This document shows positions 49,908 to 59,780 of a stretch of DNA of 64,000 nt, piece after piece; position 1 is the first letter of the stretch; each line of letters begins with the position of its first letter. The notes beneath the pieces were generated by a model. The model saw only the letters and a program-made list of their open reading frames with translations, searched no databases and was not told the DNA's origin. The translations under genes were made by a program, and so were the position numbers. Source of the DNA: Larkinella punicea (GTDB lineage: Bacteria > Bacteroidota > Bacteroidia > Cytophagales > Spirosomataceae); contig NZ_QOWE01000004.1 in NCBI RefSeq assembly GCF_003334855.1, positions 300,858 through 364,857 of the forward strand, in the 5' to 3' direction.

Positions 49908-52900
49908 ATGAATCACTACAAAAATCGTTTTGTCCGGTATTTCCGCTGCCTGCTCCTGCTGGCCCTGGCGACCGGACTAGTCACCCGGTCGGTATCGTAT
50001 GCCGACGACCGGCGGAACAAGGCAAAAACCGCCCGGCTGCTCGTCAGAATTACGGGAACCGTCACCGATGAGGCCAATCAGCCGCTGCCGGGCGTCAGCA
50101 TTGTGGAAAAGCAAACCCAGAAAGGAACAGCGACCGACGCCAGCGGCCAGTTTACGCTCGACGTCAATGCTGGGGCAACCCTGGTGGTTTCGTCCATCGG
50201 TTTTGCTTCGCAGGAAGTGGCGATTGGCAACCAGACAACCCTGACAATCCGGCTGAAAGAGGATGTCAACCAACTGAACGAAGTGGTGGCTGTCGGGTAT
50301 TCGACCATGCGAAAAAGCGATGTGACGGGCTCCATTGCCAACGTGAAAGCCAAAGAATTGAACCTCTCGGCTCCGTCGCTGGGGCAGGCGCTGGTCGGAA
50401 AGCTGGCGGGTGTTCAGGTCAACCAGGTGAGCGGGGCACCTTACGTGGGCACTAAAATCCGGGTGCGCGGTATTGGCTCGATCAATGCCAGTTCGGACCC
50501 GCTGTACGTCATCGACGGCTATCCGGCGGGGAATGACGTGTTTATCAACCCGAACGACATCGAATCGATCGACGTGTTGAAAGATGCGGCCTCGGCGGCT
50601 ATTTACGGTTCGCGGGCGTCGGGGGGTGTGGTTTTGATTACGACCAAACGCGGCAAGGAAGGCAAAGGTCGGCTGGAATATGAATACCAGTACGGCATCA
50701 ATCAACTGGCTAAAAAAGTGAAACTGCTGAACGCCGAACAGTTTACCCAACTGTTGATAGACGCCCGCAACGGAACGTATCGCGATTTGACGCTAAATGC
50801 CGGCAAGCCCTGGAACGACGGTATGTATTCCGACGACAATGCCACCCGGATTGCCAAAGTCAATAATGCCAATTCGGTTAGTATACCCGCCGATCTCTAC
50901 AATTTTGCAACGCAAACGATGATCCAGCCGAAATACAATACCGACTGGCAGGACGAACTGTATCGCAATGCGCCCATGTCGCGGCACAACCTGACGTTTT
51001 CGGGCGGCAGCAATGGGCTGCGGTATCTGCTCAGTGGCGGGTATCAAAACCAGCAAGGCATCATCGTGGCCACCAAACAGGAACGGGTGAACCTGCGGGC
51101 CAATGTGGACGCTGATGTAAGCCCAAAGCTGAAAGTGGGTGCCAGTATTTTTTTGACGTCTACGAACAACCGCGAAGCGCAGGAAGGCCGTTTCAACCAG
51201 GGTTCGATTCTGGGTGCGCTCATTTATGCACCGATTTTCCGGCCCCGCGACGACAACGGGAATCTGATTAAAAATGAAATGGCATCGCAGCAACCCCTGT
51301 ATGGTTACCAGACCATCGAAAATCCGGTGGCACTCGCGCTGGAGACCAACATCACCCGCCGGGGCATGCGCGGTACCTACAACGGAACGATGACCTACGA
51401 AATCATTCCCGGTTTGGCGGCCAAGGCCAATGTGGGTCTGCAAACCTACAACGAGAAATACGAGTATTACCTGCCCACGAGCCTGAGCAGCGGCAACAAC
51501 CCGCCGTATTCACCACAAGCACTGGCGGCAGCGAAGGCCACCGCCCAAACGCTGTCGACCACCGATGTGCTGGCCGAATTCACCCTCAATTACAGCAAGC
51601 AGTGGGGTCAACACGGGCTGAATCTGCTGGCGGGGTATACGGCCCAGCGGCAGAAAAGTGATTTGATCAGTGTATCGTCGCAGGGTTTTCAGAATGATCT
51701 CATTCAGGAGATTACGGCCAAAGGAGCCGATCCGAGCAACTTTTTCCTGAATTCAGGCACTCGCAAAGTCGAAGAATCGCTGTTGTCGTACCTGGCCCGG
51801 GCTGAATACCATTACGGCGAAAAATACTTTTTGACGGCGGCTTTCCGGCGCGATGGTTCGTCGCGGTTTGGCCCCCTGAATCGCTGGGGAAATTTCCCTT
51901 CCCTTTCCGGCGGCTGGAACATCTCGAACGAACCGTTTTACCACGACTGGCTGGGACAGGCGTCTTCGCTCAAACTGCGCGCCAGTTGGGGTCTGACCGG
52001 AAACTACAACATCGGGAATTACAACTACCAGCAGGTGATGTCGTCGCCGGGCGGGGCGGTTTTCGGCAACGGAACCATTCAGACGGCCCTGTGGGCAGGC
52101 GCCATCAAAGATCAGCGGCTGGGCTGGGAATCGACTTCGCAGTATAACATCGGGCTGGATGCGGGTTTGCTCAACAACCGCCTGTTCGTGATTGCCAACT
52201 ACTACATCAGTAACTCCTACAACCTGTTGTTCAACCAGCCGATTTCGGCGGTTTCGGGGTCTTCGACCATTCTGACCAACCTGGCCGATTCCAAAATCCG
52301 CAACCGGGGTGTTGAACTGCAACTGGATGGCCGCGTGATTGCAACGCCGGATTTCAAGCTGAACCTGAGCGGTAACATTTCCGTCAACCGCAACAAAGTC
52401 CTGGACATGGGGGGTGCCAGCACGATCATCACCAATGGTGCCGAGCGGTCGTATCTGACCCACATCACGCAGGAAGGCCAGCCAGTCGGCATGTTCTACG
52501 GTTTCAAGGTGGTGGGCATGGTTCGGGAAAAAGATATGGAGAATCTGGCGGCCGACAACGCGGTTTACAACTCCGCCACCCAATCCTTTCCCGCCGGTTA
52601 CGTCCTGAAAGGTCCCGCGCGCTCGACGGCTTCCAGCAACCCGCTGAAACCGGGTGATCTGATTTTCGAAGATGTCAACGGCGATGGCGTGGTGACCGAT
52701 GCCGACAAGCGGGTCATTGGCAGCCCCTATCCCAAATTCATCTACGGGGCGTCGCTGTCGGCCAGTTACAAAGCCCTGGATCTGAACGCATCGTTCAACG
52801 GTTCGAAGGGGAATCAGGTGCTCGACGGACAGGATTATTACGTCTACAACATGGAAGCGTCCGGCAATCAGTATGTGAGCGTAACGGATCGCTACCGTTC

Positions 52901-53240
52901 GGAATCGCAGCCGGGCGACGGCAGCGTATACCGGGCCGCGCGGGGTGGCACGCAGAGCAACAGCACCCGGCTTTCGAGTTTTTATCTGCAAAACGGCTCC
53001 TTCTTCCGCTGCACGAACATCACGCTGGGCTACAATCTCCCGGCGCAATGGCTCGCTAAAATCAAAGTCGGCGGGCTGCGGGTTTACGCCAACGTCAACA
53101 ACGCCTTTACCATTACCAAATACAAGGGCTACAACCCTGAAGTGGACTACAACAACGGAGCCAACCTGACGCCCGGCGTCGACTACGGTATGTATCCGCT
53201 GGCCCGTGGCTATAACCTGGGTGCCAAACTGACTTTCTAA
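49908..53240 (+). CDS. SusC/RagA-family TonB-linked outer membrane protein 2
   Basis: It has 1110 residues. A signal peptide (LLLLALATGLVTRSVSYA) precedes a CarboxypepD_reg-like domain (ITGTVTDEANQPLPGVSIVE), then the plug with VRGIGSINASSDPLYVIDGY and the signature DVLKDAASAAIYGSRASGGV. The barrel ends in Phe (NLGAKLTF). It is an outer-membrane importer powered by TonB-ExbBD. It is clearly distinct from the first SusC in sequence and so presumably binds another ligand. The SusD gene follows 7 bp later. The sulfatase upstream is a hint that the glycan may be sulfated. Confidence 0.96.
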   Translation: MNHYKNRFVRYFRCLLLLALATGLVTRSVSYADDRRNKAKTARLLVRITGTVTDEANQPLPGVSIVEKQTQKGTATDASGQFTLDVNAGATLVVSSIGFASQEVAIGNQTTLTIRLKEDVNQLNEVVAVGYSTMRKSDVTGSIANVKAKELNLSAPSLGQALVGKLAGVQVNQVSGAPYVGTKIRVRGIGSINASSDPLYVIDGYPAGNDVFINPNDIESIDVLKDAASAAIYGSRASGGVVLITTKRGKEGKGRLEYEYQYGINQLAKKVKLLNAEQFTQLLIDARNGTYRDLTLNAGKPWNDGMYSDDNATRIAKVNNANSVSIPADLYNFATQTMIQPKYNTDWQDELYRNAPMSRHNLTFSGGSNGLRYLLSGGYQNQQGIIVATKQERVNLRANVDADVSPKLKVGASIFLTSTNNREAQEGRFNQGSILGALIYAPIFRPRDDNGNLIKNEMASQQPLYGYQTIENPVALALETNITRRGMRGTYNGTMTYEIIPGLAAKANVGLQTYNEKYEYYLPTSLSSGNNPPYSPQALAAAKATAQTLSTTDVLAEFTLNYSKQWGQHGLNLLAGYTAQRQKSDLISVSSQGFQNDLIQEITAKGADPSNFFLNSGTRKVEESLLSYLARAEYHYGEKYFLTAAFRRDGSSRFGPLNRWGNFPSLSGGWNISNEPFYHDWLGQASSLKLRASWGLTGNYNIGNYNYQQVMSSPGGAVFGNGTIQTALWAGAIKDQRLGWESTSQYNIGLDAGLLNNRLFVIANYYISNSYNLLFNQPISAVSGSSTILTNLADSKIRNRGVELQLDGRVIATPDFKLNLSGNISVNRNKVLDMGGASTIITNGAERSYLTHITQEGQPVGMFYGFKVVGMVREKDMENLAADNAVYNSATQSFPAGYVLKGPARSTASSNPLKPGDLIFEDVNGDGVVTDADKRVIGSPYPKFIYGASLSASYKALDLNASFNGSKGNQVLDGQDYYVYNMEASGNQYVSVTDRYRSESQPGDGSVYRAARGGTQSNSTRLSSFYLQNGSFFRCTNITLGYNLPAQWLAKIKVGGLRVYANVNNAFTITKYKGYNPEVDYNNGANLTPGVDYGMYPLARGYNLGAKLTF

Positions 53241-53247
53241 TTCTTAC

Positions 53248-54792
53248 ATGACATTCACGATGACTTATAAACACATTTCAGCCCTTTGCCTGCTGGCGCT
53301 GCTTCCGCTGGCGTCCTGCAAAGATGATTTTCTGGTTCAGACCGACCCCAATTCCGTGGCGACGTCCGACTATTTCAAAACGGAAAATGACGTATTCGTT
53401 GCGCTGAACGGGGCCTATCAATCGCTCCGCAGCTCCAATTCGATTGGCGAAGGCAGTGGCTTATTTTCCGAAGAACGCTCCGACAATACCGGGCGAAACG
53501 ACAACCAATCGAACGCGGGCGAACCGTTTCAGTTCAATGATTTTTCGCTTCTGCCTTCCAATACGAACCTGAAAACGCACTGGCTGGCGCTGTATCAGTG
53601 CATTACCCGAACCAATCAGGTGCTGTCGGGGATCGAAACCGTGGCTTTCAGCAAGCCCGAAACCAAGGCGCAGTACAGTGCCGAAGCGAAATTTATTCGG
53701 GCGTTGATTTATTTCCACCTGGTTCGCAAATGGGGTGATGTGCCACTGGTGACCAAACCGCTGACGACGGCGGATGACGTGACGGCCAGCACCTTCCGCG
53801 AAAAGAAGGAAAAGGTGTACGAACAAATCGTGGCCGACCTGACCGAAGTCACCACCAGCCCACTGCCCGATCATCAGCCGCTGGCATCCAAGGGCCGGGT
53901 ATCGAAAGTGGCCGGATATGCCCTGCTGGGGCAGGTGTATCTGACGATGGCAACCACGCTGGATGCCGCCAACCGCACGGCCAACCTGAATGCCGCCAAA
54001 ACGAACCTGACCAGTGCCTACACGAAACGGACGTTTGGAGCCTTGAAGGAAATCCCGTATGCCGATGTGTTCGATGTAGCCAAGAAATCGACGAACCCGG
54101 AAATCATTTTCCAGATTGTCAACAAACAGGGCGATATCAACTATTCGTCGAGCATTGCCGCCAACAACCAGGCTCAGGGCGAAACCATCAACTCGCTGCG
54201 AAACAATACGGGTATCGGCGGTAATGTGACGCCCGATCTGGTGAAGGAATACGAGGAAACGGATTTGCGGAAAGATTTTTCGATCAAATTCGCCAATGCC
54301 GCCACGGTGAAAGATTACTTCATCACCAAATACCGGGATGCGAGCGCAGCCGCCGGAACGAACGGCTACGGCGGCAACGACTGGATTCTGATCCGGTATG
54401 CCGATGTGATGCTGATGCTGGCGGAGGTCAATCTGTACCTGGGCGACGAAGCCTCGGCGGTTTCATTGCTGGACCAGGTTCGGGAGCGGGCCGGGATGCC
54501 GAAATACGAGGTCGCCAGAACCAATGCCGCCTACAGCAGCAAATTCCCGACGCTTAAACTGGCCATTCTGCACGAACGGCGCGTGGAACTGGCGTTCGAA
54601 AACCACCGCTGGTTTGATCTCCTGCGGTTTTTCACCCCTGCCGAACTGGTTACGTACATTCGCGCCAAGTCGCAGGCCGACTTTGGGGTGGCGAAACTGT
54701 CCAACTTCGGAACCAAGGATTATTACTACCCGATTCCTTTCGATGAGAACAAGTTAAATCCGGAAAAAATGTACCAGAATCCGGGGTATTGA
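53248..54792 (+). CDS. SusD/RagB-family nutrient-binding outer membrane lipoprotein 2
   Basis: It has 514 residues. The lipobox LPLASC precedes KDDFLVQTDPN. Typical SusD segments are AKFIRALIYFHLVRKWGDVP, IRYADVMLMLAEVNLYLGD and HERRVELAFENHRWFDLLRF, and it ends PEKMYQNPGY. It is the surface lid of SusC 2. ATGs at 53248 and 53260 are possible; the longer form keeps the usual basic N-terminus only weakly. It is the last gene of the pair and is followed by a strong terminator. Confidence 0.95.
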   Translation: MTFTMTYKHISALCLLALLPLASCKDDFLVQTDPNSVATSDYFKTENDVFVALNGAYQSLRSSNSIGEGSGLFSEERSDNTGRNDNQSNAGEPFQFNDFSLLPSNTNLKTHWLALYQCITRTNQVLSGIETVAFSKPETKAQYSAEAKFIRALIYFHLVRKWGDVPLVTKPLTTADDVTASTFREKKEKVYEQIVADLTEVTTSPLPDHQPLASKGRVSKVAGYALLGQVYLTMATTLDAANRTANLNAAKTNLTSAYTKRTFGALKEIPYADVFDVAKKSTNPEIIFQIVNKQGDINYSSSIAANNQAQGETINSLRNNTGIGGNVTPDLVKEYEETDLRKDFSIKFANAATVKDYFITKYRDASAAAGTNGYGGNDWILIRYADVMLMLAEVNLYLGDEASAVSLLDQVRERAGMPKYEVARTNAAYSSKFPTLKLAILHERRVELAFENHRWFDLLRFFTPAELVTYIRAKSQADFGVAKLSNFGTKDYYYPIPFDENKLNPEKMYQNPGY

Positions 54793-54814
54793 TCCGCCAA
54801 ACCGGCACGAATGC

Positions 54815-54852
54815 AAAAGAGGAGTCATCCGGGTGGTGACTCCTCTTTTTTT
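54815..54852. terminator. Strong intrinsic terminator after the second SusC/SusD pair
   Basis: AAAAGAGGAGTCA (54815-54827) pairs with TGACTCCTCTTTT (54837-54849) around a 9-base loop, followed by more T residues. It serves the plus-strand SusD gene and, by its A-run, also the converging phosphatase operon. Confidence 0.92.
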
Positions 54853-54870
54853 TGTTAACCGCCGGAAGAA

Positions 54871-56730
54871 TTATTTGGTCTTTTGCGTATTCCGATAGCG
54901 GCCCAAAACCGCCATAATCTTATGGTGAATGGCGGTATTTTCGTAGACGCCCCGAAAGTCCAGCGAATGCGGGCCATACGCAAAAACCGGCACCATCACG
55001 CCCGAATGGTCATTGGTGCTGAAATGTCCATCCACGTACCCGCGTTTCAGATCGCCATCGAGCAGGGTCAGCCCCCCGGTTTCATGATCAGCGGTGACAA
55101 TCACCAGCGTTTCCCCGTTCTGGTCGGCAAACTTCAGGGCTTCGCCGACGGCCTGATCAAAATCCAGCATTTCCTGAACCACATACCGGACATCATTCGC
55201 GTGGCCCCCGTAATCGATCTGCGCGCCTTCGGCCATGACAAAAAATCCGGCGGGGTTGGGGCTTAACTCAGCCAGGGTTTTGCGCAGGCTCGTGGTCAGA
55301 AAATCCTTCCGGCCCTGGCCGACGGAAACGACTGATTCATCGTCCAGCAACACAAAAGGCGCTTTCAACTGCGCCAGTTTGCCGAATCGATCCGCTACCG
55401 CATACCCCCGCTGCCGGAGGGTATCCAGCACCTTCTCCTCGTTGAAAAATCGATAGCCGCCCCCAATCAGAATCTGAACCGGATTTTGCAGGAAATCAGC
55501 CGCAATTTCCCGTTCGAAAGACCGGTCGGGCTGGTGCCCATAGAAAGCGGCTGGGGTGGCATCCGTCACGCTCCCGGCACTGATCAATCCACTGACCATA
55601 TTCCAGGGTTTGATGAGAGCCGGTATGGCCGGACGGGCTTTTCCCGTCGAGTCTACCCCAATGGCCCGGTTGTTGGTTTTTTCACCCGTTGCCATCGCCG
55701 TTGCTCCGGCGGCCGAATCCGTAATGTAGGTATCTGCGGCACTGGTTTTAGAAAAACCCAGATTCAGCACCTGCGTCAAATTCAACTGCCCCTGATTGGC
55801 GGTTATCCCGGCGTAGATCTGGGCCAGTCCCATGCCGTCGCCAATGAGCAGAATCACGTTTTTTACCCGGCTGAGCGCGTCGTTTTGCCGGTACGTCGGC
55901 TGGTAGACGGCGTGAACGGTTTTATTGCGGTATTCAGCGGTCGGGCGGCTGTTGAGAAAATTGGCCAGTTCCGTAATGTGGTCGGTATTGATGTAATCGA
56001 CGCCCAGATTGATCAGCGTTTTCCAGGTGTTGATGTTGTCGGGCGTTGCCCAAAGCCGCAGCTTTTTGCCTTGCTGGTGGGTTTTCCGGATCACTTCGTT
56101 CAGCTTTTTCCGTTCAGAGCTGACGATCAACCCCTTACCATTCCAGCGGGTATAGGTCAGAAACGACTGGCTGATTAAGCCAATGTGTTTCAATTGGTCC
56201 GGCGAGTACGTTATTTCAGGACGTCCGTCGAAAAGCAGCCAATCCGGATAGGTTTTGAAGTCCTCCGGTTCCGGCACGTTGCCGCTCACCACAACCTGTA
56301 CCGAAGCCCCGGAGCCGAACACGTTTGGATAAGCCGCCAGCATCTGAACCAGCAGCGGCAGCGTCTGGCGAGCCGGGGTTTTGAGATCGATCAGGAGTTG
56401 CAGCGGGCGGGCTGTTTTTGGCTCAATCTTCCCCTGACCGGTTTTCACCTGCTGAACCAGGGGCTGAATATACAGCGCATCCAGGGTTCGGGCGGGGTCG
56501 ATGTCCGTCTCATCGTGGGCCACGTAGAGGACGCCGTTCTTGGCGTGAACATCAACTTCTATTGAACCGAATTGTTGGTGGTAGGCCTGCCAGAAAGGAA
56601 TCGATTGCTCGTAATCATTGTGCGAATGCGCCTGGGCCGTCGTGTAGAGGCCATTCGGTTGGGCAAGGGCGGAACGAACGGGCATGAAACTGGCCAGAAT
56701 AACGATAAGCAGTGCGTGTTTCAACTTCAT
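54871..56730 (-). CDS. Fusion of a GDPD/PLC-like domain with alkaline phosphatase
   Basis: It has 619 residues with a signal peptide (about 1-23, ending RSALAQ). Residues ~30-265 form a glycerophosphodiesterase/PI-PLC-like TIM barrel (AHSHNDYEQSIPFWQAYHQ, IEVDVHAKNGVLYVAHDETD, LLIDLK, YINTDHI) similar to the AIM6-type family. Residues ~290-610 are a complete alkaline phosphatase (ILLIGDGMGLAQIYAG, nucleophile Ser in TDSAAGATAMATG, YGGHANDV, VTADHETGG). Together they could release phosphate from phosphodiesters in two steps in one secreted protein. It shares a 4-bp overlap with the stand-alone phosphatase gene, which matches its second half. Confidence 0.9.
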   Translation of the reverse strand: MKLKHALLIVILASFMPVRSALAQPNGLYTTAQAHSHNDYEQSIPFWQAYHQQFGSIEVDVHAKNGVLYVAHDETDIDPARTLDALYIQPLVQQVKTGQGKIEPKTARPLQLLIDLKTPARQTLPLLVQMLAAYPNVFGSGASVQVVVSGNVPEPEDFKTYPDWLLFDGRPEITYSPDQLKHIGLISQSFLTYTRWNGKGLIVSSERKKLNEVIRKTHQQGKKLRLWATPDNINTWKTLINLGVDYINTDHITELANFLNSRPTAEYRNKTVHAVYQPTYRQNDALSRVKNVILLIGDGMGLAQIYAGITANQGQLNLTQVLNLGFSKTSAADTYITDSAAGATAMATGEKTNNRAIGVDSTGKARPAIPALIKPWNMVSGLISAGSVTDATPAAFYGHQPDRSFEREIAADFLQNPVQILIGGGYRFFNEEKVLDTLRQRGYAVADRFGKLAQLKAPFVLLDDESVVSVGQGRKDFLTTSLRKTLAELSPNPAGFFVMAEGAQIDYGGHANDVRYVVQEMLDFDQAVGEALKFADQNGETLVIVTADHETGGLTLLDGDLKRGYVDGHFSTNDHSGVMVPVFAYGPHSLDFRGVYENTAIHHKIMAVLGRYRNTQKTK

Positions 56731-57818
56731 TTCCGGGATGCAGGAAAACCGGGTGCGTAAGCCGCCGTTATTTTATCAAAAATGGCCGTGTTTTCGTAAA
56801 TGCCGATAAAGGCTTCTGCGCCCGGCCCGTAGGCGAAAACCGGCACCATGATGCCCGTATGCCCTTTGGTAACATACTTACCTTCGGCCTGACCGGCCTG
56901 CATGTCGCCATCCGTAATGGCCAAACCACCCGTTTCGTGATCTGCCGTGATCACCACCAGCGTGTTGCCGTCTTTCTCCGCAAAATCCAGAACAGCGCCG
57001 ACGGTTTTGTCGAAATCCAGCATTTCGCTGATGATGTAACTGGTCTTATTGGCATGACCGCCCCAGTCGATTTGCGAACCTTCGATCAACATAAAAAATC
57101 CTTTCTTCGATTGGTCCAGCAACCGAATCGCCGTTTGCGTTCCGTTAAGCAAGACATCCCCCCGGCCTTCTGACAGGGAACGAGGCTCTCCTTTGGCGGT
57201 AAAAACGGCCAGTTTTCCCGACTTGAATTGGTCCAGGTCCGCCGTTGAATCAGCAACCTGATACCCTTTGGTTTTGAAGGCTTCTACCAGATTTCGGCCA
57301 TCAGCCCGCGCATCGAAGTACTTTTGCCCGCCCCCCACAAACACATCAACACCGCTCGTTAGCAACTGTGCGGCAATGTCTTCGTTCTGTGAGCGTGAGG
57401 GCACGTGGGCATAGAAGGATGCCGGTGTAGCGTGGGTGATCGAGCAGGTGACGACGATGCCCGTGCCGAGTCCATTCTTTTGGGCGGTTTCCAGCAGGGT
57501 TGGATGCGGTTTTTCCAACGCATCGACACCAATGGCGCCATTTTTGGCCTTTTTCCCAATGGCAAACGCCGTAGCTCCCGCGCCGGAGTCGGTGACAAAA
57601 GCGTCGGCAGCCTGCGTTTTCTGAAATCCTATGGCCGTGCAGCGAGCCAGATTCAGCGTGCCTTTGTTGGCCGTTAACCCGGCAAAAATCTGGGCCGTTC
57701 CCATCCCGTCACCAACCATCAGAATGATGTTCTTGGGTTGTTTTGTACCGGGTGTTTGTTGGGCTGATGCTGGTAAAACCGGCATCAGCCCAACGATAAA
57801 AAAGAAAAGAACTTTCAT
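56727..57818 (-). CDS. Secreted alkaline phosphatase
   Basis: It has 363 residues with a signal peptide (ending LPASAQQ). Motifs: ILMVGDGMGTAQIFAG (metal ligand Asp), nucleophile Ser in TDSGAGATAFAIG, THATPASFYAHVPSR, DWGGHANKTSY and ITADHETGGLAI. All Zn/Mg ligands I expect are present. It hydrolyses phosphate monoesters in the periplasm. It overlaps the downstream fusion gene by 4 bp and follows the phytase-like gene by 23 bp, so the three form one operon. It is a paralogue of the C-terminal half of the fusion, so a tandem duplication is likely. Confidence 0.95.
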   Translation of the reverse strand: MKVLFFFIVGLMPVLPASAQQTPGTKQPKNIILMVGDGMGTAQIFAGLTANKGTLNLARCTAIGFQKTQAADAFVTDSGAGATAFAIGKKAKNGAIGVDALEKPHPTLLETAQKNGLGTGIVVTCSITHATPASFYAHVPSRSQNEDIAAQLLTSGVDVFVGGGQKYFDARADGRNLVEAFKTKGYQVADSTADLDQFKSGKLAVFTAKGEPRSLSEGRGDVLLNGTQTAIRLLDQSKKGFFMLIEGSQIDWGGHANKTSYIISEMLDFDKTVGAVLDFAEKDGNTLVVITADHETGGLAITDGDMQAGQAEGKYVTKGHTGIMVPVFAYGPGAEAFIGIYENTAIFDKITAAYAPGFPASRK

Positions 57819-57841
57819 CGGTTGTTGTGAAATGTACGCTC

Positions 57842-59149
57842 TTATTTCAAAGGGTTTGCTAACGTTACGAAGTAAATCCGGTTCAAATCAGCTTTGCCCG
57901 TAGCCGGTAAAATCTTGGTGGTGAAGCCATTCTGTCCGTTGTCGACCACCCCAAAATCATCGTCGTTGGAAATGGCCAGCACGTTTGTTCCCAGCAAGGC
58001 CACGCCTTCGGCTTTGTCGTGCGGATAAACCGGTGAAATTCCCGTCAACAGATCCAGGACCAGCGTTTTCGTAACCGGTACGATGCCGGCCGTCTGCAAG
58101 CCCGCCTTATCTTTCAGTTGTTCGACCGTCATCCCGCTAAACAGTTTTCCTCCAATCCCGTTGGCCGGATCGGAAATGTCCGTGGCCCCCGCCAGATCAA
58201 ATTTGTAGATCCGTTTGAACGTTGCGGGTTTGGCCGGATTACCGCCGTAATCACCATCCCGCTCCAGTGCCAGAAACGTCGTGTTCGTGATCGCGGCCAC
58301 TTCACTGCACCCGGTCAGGCTCGCATTTTCCATCAGGTAAACAAATTGTTTCGTGGCCCCCGTAGCAATATCGAAGGTCAGAACCCGAATAACCGTTGAA
58401 CCGGAAACTGCAGACGGATTATAGAGTGGCGATTGCATCAGCCCCACCAGGGTTTTGCCGTCGGGGGTCATCGTGAGTCCTTCCATACCCCGGTTCGGGC
58501 GACGCCGGGCCAGCACCAGCGGCAGGGTGCGTCCGCCAGTTCCGGTGCCAAACGGATTGATGCGTTCCAGGGTTTTGCCGGTCGCATCAAAATGTACAAT
58601 GTGCGGACCGTACTCATCGCTGATCCAAAAAGTGCCGTCCGAAGCCAATACCAACCCTTCCGAATCCAGCCCGTCTGCGCTCGGATTTAAGGACTGACCC
58701 AACAGATCAAAGGCGGTTTCGCCGGTGCTTCCTTCCCCGCTGGGGTTCGGCAGGCCCGTCAGCAACTGGCCTGCCGCATTTTTAAGTAAAATAGTCTCTT
58801 CCAGCACCAATTTACCGCCGTCTACCCGGAATTTACCGATCTGGGGGGTAAAATCAGCTTTCCCGAAAATTATGGAATTGGCCTGTGATCCGGCGGCATT
58901 CGGCCCCCGGTCAGTCAACAGATAAAATACGTTGGGATCATTCGGGTCGGCGGCAACTGCGGAGCCAAAACCCCCGTTGGAAATAACCGTATTGTTGGGC
59001 GAAATCGCTAAAACTTTGGGGTCGGTTGCTTCCGCGAAGGCCGGATAGAAAACCGCCGGAATGCGATGGTCATCGCAGGAGGTAACGACGAATCCACCCG
59101 CCAAAATCAGCAGTGTAGCGACCGAAACAGGTAAAGATAACTTGTTCAT
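57842..59149 (-). CDS. Phytase-like esterase lipoprotein (PF13449 type)
   Basis: It has 435 residues. The signal peptide ends in the lipobox VVTSC (Cys25). The body is a probable beta-propeller with GGFGSAVAADPNDPNVFYLL, TDRGPNA, EGLVLASDGTFWISDEYGPH and GMEGLTMTPDGKTLVGLMQS, which are hallmark segments of the esterase-like-activity-of-phytase family. The DEYGPH and RDGDYGGN regions are rich in putative metal ligands. It is probably anchored in the periplasm or at the surface. As the first gene of the phosphatase operon it likely helps to release phosphate from organic phosphates; this is inferred. Confidence 0.9.
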   Translation of the reverse strand: MNKLSLPVSVATLLILAGGFVVTSCDDHRIPAVFYPAFAEATDPKVLAISPNNTVISNGGFGSAVAADPNDPNVFYLLTDRGPNAAGSQANSIIFGKADFTPQIGKFRVDGGKLVLEETILLKNAAGQLLTGLPNPSGEGSTGETAFDLLGQSLNPSADGLDSEGLVLASDGTFWISDEYGPHIVHFDATGKTLERINPFGTGTGGRTLPLVLARRRPNRGMEGLTMTPDGKTLVGLMQSPLYNPSAVSGSTVIRVLTFDIATGATKQFVYLMENASLTGCSEVAAITNTTFLALERDGDYGGNPAKPATFKRIYKFDLAGATDISDPANGIGGKLFSGMTVEQLKDKAGLQTAGIVPVTKTLVLDLLTGISPVYPHDKAEGVALLGTNVLAISNDDDFGVVDNGQNGFTTKILPATGKADLNRIYFVTLANPLK

Positions 59150-59221
59150 ACTCAGAGAAAAAAGTTGTTTTATTAATGATCAGGTTGTATTTGAAATGGT
59201 ACTGCTTGATCCGGTTCAACC

Positions 59222-59473
59222 TCAGACCAATTCATAGGTTGCTTCTTCCGGAACCCGCCGGTATTTTAATTCCTCCAGAACCGCTCGGGCAAAAGCCGAT
59301 CGGTCGGATTTACGATACTGGTCGGGCGTCAGAGCGCCGGAAGGCGCGACAAAAACCTGGCTAACCCGCTGACAGGCTGACCAGAGTGGCCGGTTTCTCT
59401 CAATTTTGAATTGGCGAATTGGCGTGTCAGCGCCAAACCACAGACTGATGATGTTGTTTGAAGTGCCTTTCAT
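59222..59473 (-). CDS. Small hypothetical protein (uncertain)
   Basis: It has 83 residues, ATG start, no signal peptide or known domain. FKIERNRPLWSACQRVSQV and DRSAFARAVLEELKYRRVPE look plausible for a small cytoplasmic protein, and it does not overlap another gene. It sits upstream of the phytase-like gene on the same strand, but a 72-bp gap separates them. It may be spurious. Confidence 0.4.
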   Translation of the reverse strand: MKGTSNNIISLWFGADTPIRQFKIERNRPLWSACQRVSQVFVAPSGALTPDQYRKSDRSAFARAVLEELKYRRVPEEATYELV

Positions 59474-59677
59474 GACCTGGTGGTCGTTACGAGTTGGGTT
59501 GCGTGTCCAGGCTGGAAATCCGGTCGGATAGCGGAGCCGGATGTGGACTGAACAAAGGTAAAAGCAGGGCGTAACAAGCAGATTACGGTACGATCAAGTC
59601 TGAAACGGTTTTGTTAATCTTCCGGTAACACCACTACGGCTTCGGTCAAAAAGGCGACGGACACTTACCATAAATAC

Positions 59678-59708
59678 CTGTTAAAAAGCCTGTTAAATAA
59701 TTATTAAG
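59678..59708 (+). promoter_or_regulatory. Direct repeats resembling a PHO-box upstream of the choice-of-anchor I gene
   Basis: CTGTTAA at 59678 and again at 59690, then TATTAAG at 59702, form three similar heptamers 12 and 11-12 bp apart in an AT-rich stretch. PhoB-type sites are heptamer direct repeats with an 11-bp period, so this is a weak match. A further GTTAAT/GGTAAC pair lies near 59613-59632. The rest of the gap 59474-59780 shows nothing else that I can assign. Confidence 0.3.
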
Positions 59709-59780
59709 CTTTTCCGGCGCATGGTTTCTGTCCCTGATCGGCTCCTATTTTTGTTTCTTTCACCCCTCATAAACACGAGC

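Noticed and set aside
49778-50071. 97-codon ORF with hydrophobic start upstream of SusC 2
   Set aside because: Its second half lies inside the SusC gene in another frame and its sequence turns low-complexity; a leader peptide cannot be excluded but is not supported.
51753-53048. 431-codon minus-strand ORF in SusC 2
   Set aside because: Arg/Gly/Val-rich shadow of a TonB-dependent receptor gene.
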